A program made the translations under genes and the position numbers. From an uncultured Planctomycetaceae bacterium (GTDB lineage: Bacteria; Planctomycetota; Planctomycetia; Pirellulales; Lacipirellulaceae): DNA of 6,239 bases. The first letter of the stretch is position 1. Each line of letters opens with the position of its first letter. The stretch is from NCBI GenBank assembly GCA_937860165.1, contig CALMBE010000740.1, forward strand, positions 1 to 6,239, given 5' to 3'. Shown piece by piece: positions 1 to 4,626 of this stretch. Below the pieces are notes generated by a model, which was not told the DNA's origin, made no database searches, and saw only the letters and a program-made list of their open reading frames with translations.

Positions 1-9
1 TCTGTGTAA
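1..9 (+). CDS. Possible 3' end of an upstream gene (partial)
   Basis: Reading from base 1 gives Ser-Val-stop (TCT GTG TAA). A second frame stops at 11-13. Either could be the tail of a gene beginning outside the window. In Planctomycetes, DUF1501 genes very often follow a DUF1549/DUF1553 cytochrome-type gene with a short gap, and a gap of about 20 bases here would fit. Nothing in so few bases identifies the product; this is inference from context only. Confidence 0.22.
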   Translation, partial: SV

Positions 10-30
10 GTAAACTGGCGAGGGTTAACC

Positions 31-1488
31 ATGAACGATTTCGATTCGCTCCGCTTGCAGGTGACCCGCCGACATTTTCTCGCACAGGGGACCAACCTCT
101 TGGGCACCGCCGCCTTGGCATCGCTAGCTGGTTCCGTGCGAGGTGCGAGCACTGCGGCACACGCGTCGCCCGCATCTCAACTTCATCTCCCACCCCGCGC
201 CAAGCAGGTGATCTATTTGCACATGGTGGGGGGGCCGCCCCAGATGGACTTGTTCGACTACAAACCGGTCATGAAAGACTGGTACGACAAGGACCTCCCC
301 GATTCGATTCGCCAGGGGCAGCGTCTGACGACCATGACTTCGGGGCAGGATCGATTTCCCATCGCACCTTCCAAATATCGCTTCGAGCAGGTGGGTCAGT
401 CGGGAATGTGGATGACGGAGCTGTTGCCCTGGTTTAAAAAATCGGCCGATGATCTCACCTTTGTCCGCAGCATGTACACCGAGGCGATCAACCATGAACC
501 GGCCATCACGCTCATGCAAACCGGCAATCAGGTGACGGGTCGGCCCTGCCTGGGGGCTTGGAGTTCCTATGGCTTGGGGTCCCTCAATGAGAATCTGCCG
601 ACGTTTGTGGTGATGGTCGCCCGGCCCAAAAATACCGAGCAGATCCAAGCCATCTCGGCCCGACTCTGGTCGTCGGGATTTCTTCCTGGGCAACACGCAG
701 GCGTGAGTTTTCGTTCGGCCGGCGATCCAATTCTTTACATCAACAACCCCCCGGGAGTCTCGCGCGACGTTCGCCGCACGACCTTGGATGGTCTGCAGGC
801 GCTCAATGAGATTAGTCACCAACAACTGGGAGATCCCCAAACCGAGACCCGCATCCAGCAATATGAAATGGCGTTTCGCATGCAATCGAGCGTGCCGGAG
901 TTGACCGATTTGACGACCGAATCGGAGTCCACGATGAAACTTTATGGCGAGGCTGCCAAAGAACCGGGAACTTTCGCGTACACGGCCCTCATGGCCCGGC
1001 GGATGGTCGAGCGCGGTGTGCGGTACGTGCAAATTTATCACAACAACTGGGATACCCACTCCAATGTCACCGGCAGGCTTCCCTCCCAGTGCGGCGATAT
1101 CGACCAACCCTGCTTCGCTTTGATTCAGGACCTGAAACAACGCGGCATGCTCGAAGAGACGCTCGTCATCTGGGGCGGAGAATTCGGACGCACGATTTAC
1201 TCCCAAGGGGGCCTAACCCACGAGAATTATGGACGCGATCATCACCCCCGTTGCTTCACGATGTGGATGGCCGGAGGTGGATTCCAGCCCGGTGTCATTT
1301 ACGGCGAAACGGATGATTTCTCTTACAATATCGTCAGGAACCCCGTTCACATCCGCGACTTCCACGCCACGGTCTTGCACCAACTCGGCTTCGACCACGA
1401 GCAACTCACCTTCAAACACCAAGGCCTCGATCATAGGCTCACCGGGGTGCTCCCGGCGCGCGTGGTGTCCGAGCTAATAAAATCTTAG
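31..1488 (+). CDS. Tat-exported DUF1501 family protein
   Basis: The product is 485 residues, a full-length DUF1501 protein; the family is placed in the alkaline phosphatase/sulfatase-like fold group. The N-terminus has a twin-arginine signal, TRRHFL at residues 12-17, followed by a hydrophobic stretch at about 21-34, so it should cross the inner membrane already folded. Family landmarks in order are HMVGGPPQMDLFD (64-76), INHEPA (153-158), NNWDTH (338-343), WGGEFGRT (381-388), GRDHHP (401-406) and a C-terminal block around NPVHIRDFHATVLH (437-450). The ATG at 31 is supported by GCGAGGG at 18-24, six bases upstream, and by the signal peptide starting near it. Many relatives have Ser where this one has Pro70 in the GGPPQ block. 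Family enzymes are mostly uncharacterised; genomic pairing with DUF1549/DUF1553 suggests a role in polymer or sulfated-substrate use, which is inference. It converges on glgC. Confidence 0.93.
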   Translation: MNDFDSLRLQVTRRHFLAQGTNLLGTAALASLAGSVRGASTAAHASPASQLHLPPRAKQVIYLHMVGGPPQMDLFDYKPVMKDWYDKDLPDSIRQGQRLTTMTSGQDRFPIAPSKYRFEQVGQSGMWMTELLPWFKKSADDLTFVRSMYTEAINHEPAITLMQTGNQVTGRPCLGAWSSYGLGSLNENLPTFVVMVARPKNTEQIQAISARLWSSGFLPGQHAGVSFRSAGDPILYINNPPGVSRDVRRTTLDGLQALNEISHQQLGDPQTETRIQQYEMAFRMQSSVPELTDLTTESESTMKLYGEAAKEPGTFAYTALMARRMVERGVRYVQIYHNNWDTHSNVTGRLPSQCGDIDQPCFALIQDLKQRGMLEETLVIWGGEFGRTIYSQGGLTHENYGRDHHPRCFTMWMAGGGFQPGVIYGETDDFSYNIVRNPVHIRDFHATVLHQLGFDHEQLTFKHQGLDHRLTGVLPARVVSELIKS

Positions 1489-1513
1489 CCAGACGAACGA
1501 GTGGTGTAAGGTA

Positions 1514-1583
1514 TTAGTCGTTGGTCGTAAGTAGAAATCGCCGCTTGCGGCTTCGCGACATTCCCCGCGACTAACGTCGGGGG
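1514..1583. repeat. Paired hairpins in the convergent spacer; possible bidirectional terminator or REP-like repeat
   Basis: Between the stop of the DUF1501 gene (1488) and that of glgC (1592) lie two GC-rich hairpins. The first is GCCG-CTTG-CGGC at 1540-1551. The second has arms 1563-1571 and 1576-1583: CCCC pairs with GGGG, G1567 is bulged, CGAC pairs with GTCG, and the loop is TAAC. TTAGTCG (1514-1520) is also complementary to CGACTAA (1568-1574), allowing an alternative enclosing stem. There is no good T-run on the plus strand. The position at the meeting point of two genes fits a terminator in both directions. The resemblance to GC-rich hairpins elsewhere in the window suggests a dispersed planctomycete repeat. 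Confidence 0.45.
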
Positions 1584-1591
1584 CTCGTGTT

Positions 1592-2827
1592 TTATCGGGC
1601 GAAAATTTCCTCGGCGGCTTCGATCACCGGGACGACGACGATTCCCCCTTCGGTGATGGTGAAGCCTCGGCGTTTGTCGCGTTCCAGGTCCACGCCGATT
1701 TGCGCACCGTCGGGGATTTGCACAAATTTATCGACAATCGCATTGCGGACGATGGCCCCTTTGCCCACGCGGACCCCCCGGAACAAGATCGAACCCGTTA
1801 CTTCTGCGCGTTCCTCGACACGAACTCGAGGGCCCAGCACGCTGCGATTCACCTTGCCCCCCGAGATAATTGTCCCGGCGGCGACGATGCTGTCGGTCGC
1901 CACGCCCCGCCGACCGGTGTCTTCGTTGAACACAAATTTCGGCGGGGGCAGGTTCGGTTGAGCGGTGCGCACTGGCCAGTGAAAATCATAAAGATTTAGG
2001 TGCGGCTCGACGTCGGTGAGTTCGAGATTCGATTGGTAGTAGGAGTCCAGTGTCCCTACGTCACGCCAGTAGCAATCTGCCTTGGAGTTTTCGTCGGTAA
2101 AGGGATACGCCATCAGTCGATGCGAGCGAATGACCGAGGGAATTATGTTTCGACCAAAATCGTGAACCGAGTGCTGGAGTATCGCATCTTTGCAGAGTTG
2201 ATCCAACAGAAAATGGGCGTTGAACACATAGATTCCCATCGAAGCCAAGCAATGCGCGGGGTCCCCGGGAATCGGCTTGGGCTCGGGGGGTTTTTCCTCA
2301 AAGCCGATGATGCGACTGTTTGCATCGGTCTGCATGACGCCCAAGGATCGGGCTTCGTCGACCCCCACGCGCAAGGCGGCAATCGTCAGGTCCGCTGTGC
2401 TCTGTTTATGAAAATCCACCATCTTGCCGTAGTCCATTTTGTAGATGTGATCCCCGGCGAGAATCACCACATGTTCGGGGCGCTCTTTTTCTAGCGTGTA
2501 GATGTTCTGGTACACGGCATCGGCGGTCCCTTGGTACCACTGTTCGTCGATCCGCTGTTGAGGGGGAACGATGTCGACGAATTCACCCAATTCGCGGCTC
2601 AAGAGATGCCGCCAGCCGGTGGCAATATGTCGGTCGAGGCTCATCGCCTTGTACTGCGTGAGCACGAGGATGCGCCGAATCCCGCTGTTGATGCAGTTCG
2701 AGAGCGTAAAATCGATGATCCGGTAACTCCCGCCAAAGGGGACCGCCGGTTTTGCCCGTTCGCGGGTGAGGGGTTCCAGCCGGGTACCCTTACCCCCAGC
2801 CAACACCACCGCCAAGACATCTTTCAT
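1592..2827 (-). CDS. glgC: Glucose-1-phosphate adenylyltransferase (ADP-glucose pyrophosphorylase)
   Basis: The 411-residue product makes ADP-glucose and pyrophosphate from ATP and glucose 1-phosphate, the committed step of bacterial glycogen synthesis, in the cytoplasm. The nucleotidyltransferase domain covers about residues 4-270: the GGKGTR loop (11-16), FGGSYRIIDF (31-40), WYQGTADAV (97-105) with Tyr98 at the ATP-contacting position, GDHIYKMDY (125-133) with Asp126 matching the catalytic Asp of E. coli GlgC, FEEKP (176-180) with Lys179 matching the glucose-1-phosphate lysine, and YWRDVGT (253-259). A left-handed beta-helix domain follows, about 300-385. The length is normal. The ATG is supported by GGGAGGA (complement of 2838-2844), ten bases upstream. 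At the place of E. coli Lys39, which helps bind the activator fructose 1,6-bisphosphate, there is Ser34, so regulation may differ. No other glycogen gene is in the window. Confidence 0.96.
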   Translation of the reverse strand: MKDVLAVVLAGGKGTRLEPLTRERAKPAVPFGGSYRIIDFTLSNCINSGIRRILVLTQYKAMSLDRHIATGWRHLLSRELGEFVDIVPPQQRIDEQWYQGTADAVYQNIYTLEKERPEHVVILAGDHIYKMDYGKMVDFHKQSTADLTIAALRVGVDEARSLGVMQTDANSRIIGFEEKPPEPKPIPGDPAHCLASMGIYVFNAHFLLDQLCKDAILQHSVHDFGRNIIPSVIRSHRLMAYPFTDENSKADCYWRDVGTLDSYYQSNLELTDVEPHLNLYDFHWPVRTAQPNLPPPKFVFNEDTGRRGVATDSIVAAGTIISGGKVNRSVLGPRVRVEERAEVTGSILFRGVRVGKGAIVRNAIVDKFVQIPDGAQIGVDLERDKRRGFTITEGGIVVVPVIEAAEEIFAR

Positions 2828-2889
2828 TGTTGTGCCATCCTCCCTGGTGCGAATCGGTTAGAACGAGATCAGCTTCGTTTCTGCCGTCA

Positions 2890-2917
2890 ATTCTAGTGGT
2901 TTGGCGGGAGTGGGCAA
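2890..2917 (-). promoter_or_regulatory. Candidate sigma-70-type promoter for glgC
   Basis: On the minus strand, TTGCCC (complement of 2912-2917) is followed after 16 bases by TAGAAT (complement of 2890-2895). These match the -35 and -10 consensus at 4 and 5 of 6 positions. Transcription would begin near 2883, giving a leader of about 55 bases before the glgC ATG. Planctomycete promoters are poorly defined, so this is a candidate only. Confidence 0.3.
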
Positions 2918-2946
2918 AGCTCGACTCGTGAGGAAAACCGATTTCG

Positions 2947-2963
2947 GAATTCTTCAAGAATTC
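2947..2963. promoter_or_regulatory. Perfect 8-1-8 palindrome, candidate operator
   Basis: GAATTCTT and AAGAATTC flank a single central C (2955). The one-base spacer suits a dimeric DNA-binding protein better than an RNA hairpin. It lies about 120 bases upstream of the glgC start and roughly 70 bases upstream of the candidate start of transcription, a plausible activator position. It could equally serve the plus-strand unit on its other side. No regulator gene is present in the window. Confidence 0.4.
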
Positions 2964-3001
2964 GCATGATCTAAACAAAATCACAATGATTGCCGGTTAA
3001 A

Positions 3002-3094
3002 TTCGGGCCATGCAACCGCCTGCCAGGGCCGAAATCGACGCCTTTGATGCCCTCGCTGAGTCGCCACCCGCGCGCGATTCGGCCCTGGCTTTTT
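3002..3094 (+). terminator. Terminator-like stem with a competing upstream stem (possible attenuator or small RNA)
   Basis: GCCAGGGCCGAA (3022-3033) is perfectly complementary to TTCGGCCCTGGC (3078-3089), and five Ts follow at once (3090-3094). The stem extends by three more pairs (TCG/CGA) after bulged A3034. The enclosed 44 bases can fold further. TTCGGGCC (3002-3009) can instead pair with GGGCCGAA (3026-3033), seven of eight pairs, which would break the terminator stem. This is the layout of a terminator/antiterminator pair. No plus-strand gene lies upstream in this divergent region, so the structure would end a short RNA or control read-through into the small gene at 3126. The large loop makes it unlike a textbook terminator. 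Confidence 0.4.
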
Positions 3095-3125
3095 GCCTCC
3101 AAAGTCTCCCCAGGAAACATCGCCG

Positions 3126-3335
3126 ATGAGAGCCACCGCCGATTATCTCCCTTCTCCGGGCCAGATCGCATTTCAATGTGCACGGATCCGCGCGCAATGG
3201 ACCCCTGCCGAGCGACGTCGGCGAGCAGTCGGAAACCCAGCCGAGCCCCAGCCTCTCGCGTGGCATCCGCCGGTGATCGACATGTCGCAGTGCCATGCCC
3301 GCGTCCGCCGTATCGCCAGCGAGCAGTCGGCATGA
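3126..3335 (+). CDS. Small basic hypothetical protein (69 residues)
   Basis: A 69-codon gene with a good start: AGGAAA at 3112-3117, eight bases before ATG 3126. An in-frame ATG at 3093 lacks such a site. The protein has no signal peptide or membrane segment. A central WTPAERRRRAV (residues 25-35) follows a short helix-like stretch with a Cys (QIAFQCARIRAQ, 13-24), and WHPP comes at about residues 46-49. To my recollection, small planctomycete proteins of the form I..xCxxI..xW(S/T)xxERxRR, then W-x-P-P, exist as uncharacterised families; I cannot confirm this here. Codon third positions lean to G/C as in the neighbours. It follows the terminator-like structure at 3022-3094 and may be controlled by it. 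Other reading frames across the same stretch look like noise. It may still be a chance ORF. Confidence 0.5.
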   Translation: MRATADYLPSPGQIAFQCARIRAQWTPAERRRRAVGNPAEPQPLAWHPPVIDMSQCHARVRRIASEQSA

Positions 3336-3365
3336 TTTTCTTGGTTCAGGATCAAGTCCGAAAAA

Positions 3366-3416
3366 GGCCCCCCACAATTCCTCTGTGGAAAAGTCGGGCC
3401 AAAAGTTTCGTTTTTT
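3366..3416 (+). terminator. Weak terminator-like hairpin after the small gene
   Basis: GGCCC (3366-3370) pairs with GGGCC (3396-3400), and inside it CCACA (3372-3376) pairs with TGTGG (3384-3388). A T-rich stretch, TTTCGTTTTTT (3406-3416), follows about five bases later. The gap between stem and T-run and the internal mismatches make this a weak candidate. Its place 30 bases after the small gene's stop supports it. Confidence 0.3.
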
Positions 3417-3435
3417 GCGAATCCAAACCCAACAA

Positions 3436-3456
3436 CCCAGCGTACCTACGCCTGGG
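3436..3456. promoter_or_regulatory. Imperfect palindrome upstream of the PEP-CTERM gene
   Basis: CCCAG (3436-3440) pairs with CTGGG (3452-3456), and CGTA (3441-3444) with TACG (3447-3450), with C3451 unpaired and CC at the centre. It sits about 40 bases before the ATG at 3498, where either an operator or a leader hairpin could lie. No promoter hexamers stand out around it. Confidence 0.28.
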
Positions 3457-3497
3457 GCTGATTGGACCCGCACGGAACATTCTTATCGGCGGAAATA

Positions 3498-4274
3498 ATG
3501 AATCGGACGAAATACGTAATTTCATTTGTGGCTGCCCTGGGGTCCCTCGCGTTCTATACCGTCGAGTCCCGCGCGGTTCCGTCGGTGTGGAGTGGCCACG
3601 ACATCACGTTCTCAAAGGCTGCGTTTGCCGAACCCACTGACCCTGCCAATCAGGACCGCATCGACAGCCGGGTTTGGATCACGCGCGGCTCGGCTCAAGG
3701 GATTTACAACGCGTCCTCGGAAATTTCCTACACAAACAACATTTCCCCTGCGGGGACGCGCTGGGCCTTCGTTAATAACAATCCAGGTGCTACCTTGGCC
3801 GCGGCTTCTTGGTCGGAGCTTATTTTCGCGGAGTGGGAAGTTGCCTTCGGGGGTGCGACGGCCGGGGGCCCCATTACGACCCTTGGTCAAGATGCCGTCC
3901 TGCACTTGGTGGACAACGATGTTTATCTCGATATCCGCTTCACTACTTGGGGCCAAACTTCGCTCACCGGAGGAAACTTTTCCTATGACCGAGCAGCGGT
4001 CGTCACCTCGGCGGATTTCGATCGCGATGGCGACACCGATGGTGCCGACTTTTTAATCTGGCAGCGGAACGCCGGTACTACCAATGCTTTGCAGATGCAA
4101 GGGGATGCCAACTTCGATGGTGTCGTCGACGACGCGGACATATCCATTTGGCAAGTGAACTATCCCGACCCCCCTGCCGAGATTCGGGCCATTCCCGAAC
4201 CAATGAGTTTCTTGCCGCTGGCCCTTGGGCTCTTAGGTCTTGGCAATAGCAGGGTTCAAAGGAGGTATCGCTAA
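3498..4274 (+). CDS. Secreted dockerin-type / PEP-CTERM surface protein
   Basis: The start at 3498 is chosen over an in-frame ATG at 3462 because it opens directly on a signal peptide (basic NRTK, hydrophobic 6-20, likely cut after SRA at 24-26) and has GGCGGA just upstream, though spaced only four bases. The 258-residue product has a body domain at about 29-168, including WSELIFAEWE (105-114) and DAVLHLVDNDVYLDIRF (132-148), which I associate with uncharacterised planctomycete surface proteins. Two dockerin-type calcium loops follow: DFDRDGDTDGAD (173-184) and GDANFDGVVDDAD (202-214). The end is a PEP-CTERM signal: PEP at 233-235, hydrophobic 236-249, then SRVQRRYR. An exosortase should cut it and place it at the surface. 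The body's function is unknown; the dockerin loops suggest Ca2+-stabilised assembly, perhaps with a cohesin-like partner. Confidence 0.88.
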   Translation: MNRTKYVISFVAALGSLAFYTVESRAVPSVWSGHDITFSKAAFAEPTDPANQDRIDSRVWITRGSAQGIYNASSEISYTNNISPAGTRWAFVNNNPGATLAAASWSELIFAEWEVAFGGATAGGPITTLGQDAVLHLVDNDVYLDIRFTTWGQTSLTGGNFSYDRAAVVTSADFDRDGDTDGADFLIWQRNAGTTNALQMQGDANFDGVVDDADISIWQVNYPDPPAEIRAIPEPMSFLPLALGLLGLGNSRVQRRYR

Positions 4275-4303
4275 TGACTCACTTTGAGATAGGTGCTTAG
4301 CTA

Positions 4304-4334
4304 TTCTTAGATGCCGCTTCTAAGAACGTGTTTT
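4304..4334 (+). terminator. Hairpin and short T-run after the PEP-CTERM gene
   Basis: TTCTTAGA (4304-4311) is perfectly complementary to TCTAAGAA (4319-4326), with a seven-base loop, 30 bases past the stop codon. Four Ts (4331-4334) come four bases after the stem. The stem is AT-rich and the T-run short, so efficiency is doubtful, but the position is right for the end of this transcript. It abuts the repeat element that begins at 4326. Confidence 0.42.
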
Positions 4335-4451
4335 GAAATCACCTGAGCCGAACGCGCTAGCGTCGGGTGGCCCAGGCAATTGGCCCTAAGCTGCTATCAT
4401 CCGAGGCTATCGCCTACGGCTCACAGCTGGAAACGCAATTTCAAAACGCGT
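4326..4451. repeat. Nested inverted-repeat element (about 126 bases), MITE- or REP-like
   Basis: The ends are 14-base inverted repeats matching at 13 of 14 positions: 4326-4339 (ACGTGTTTTGAAAT) and 4438-4451 (ATTTCAAAACGCGT). Inside is a second pair, TGAGCCG (4344-4350) and CGGCTCA (4417-4423). Two small hairpins lie within: CCG-ACGC/GCGT-CGG with loop GCTA and one bulged A (4348-4366 region), and CCG-AGGC/GCCT-CGG with loop TATC and one bulged A (about 4401-4419). The core resembles short dispersed repeats I recall from Pirellulales genomes. There is no transposase and no evident target duplication, so a mobile origin is only a possibility. Confidence 0.5.
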
Positions 4452-4460
4452 AATACGAGC

Positions 4461-4526
4461 CGGCAGGTAATTTTGCCGAGAGGCATCATTGCCAAGAGTG
4501 AACCGATCGCGTGTTTTCGTGATCGG
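4461..4526 (+). other. Series of stem-loops ahead of the sugar dehydrogenase gene
   Basis: Three stem-loops lie in a row: CGGCA/TGCCG (4461-4478, eight-base loop), GGCA/TGCC (4482-4493, loop TCAT), and CCGATCGCG/CGTGATCGG (4503-4526, nine pairs including one G-T, loop TGTTTT). The last is the strongest and ends about 100 bases before the ATG at 4627, so it may belong to the leader RNA. I do not recognise a known riboswitch. The remaining bases up to the ribosome binding site show nothing clear. Confidence 0.35.
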
Positions 4527-4614
4527 GACCACGCTTCCCCCTTCAGAACATCGAACGAATTTCTTGCATCAATTTTCCACCAGAACCTAGTGACTTCCCT
4601 CGTCCCACAAACTT

Positions 4615-4624
4615 GGAGGTGATC
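4615..4624 (+). promoter_or_regulatory. Exceptionally strong ribosome binding site
   Basis: GGAGGTGATC is a ten-base exact complement of the conserved bacterial 16S rRNA 3' end. The GGAGG core ends seven bases before ATG 4627. This fixes the start of the sugar dehydrogenase gene and rules against the internal Met at residue 6. The other genes in the window have weaker sites. Confidence 0.85.
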
Positions 4625-4626
4625 TC

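Noticed and set aside
124..1206. Long minus-strand open frame (360 codons) opposite the DUF1501 gene
   Set aside because: It lies wholly inside a gene with clear family motifs, has no recognisable domain, and is the kind of antisense frame produced by GC-rich codon usage.
2000..2494. Plus-strand open frame inside glgC
   Set aside because: It is antisense to the conserved catalytic domain of GlgC, with no ribosome binding site or family signature.
2997..3473. Minus-strand open frame of 158 codons upstream of glgC
   Set aside because: Composition is Arg/Gly-rich with no motif, no convincing ribosome binding site was seen, and it covers the structured region at 3002-3094.
2990..3640. Plus-strand open frame of 216 codons across the divergent region
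   Set aside because: It runs through the terminator-like stem, overlaps the better-supported small gene and the start of the PEP-CTERM gene in other frames, and its Pro/Arg-rich translation looks random.
4380..4622. Plus-strand open frame of 80 codons starting with TTG before the sugar dehydrogenase gene
   Set aside because: It begins inside the inverted-repeat element, crosses several stem-loops, and has no plausible ribosome binding site.
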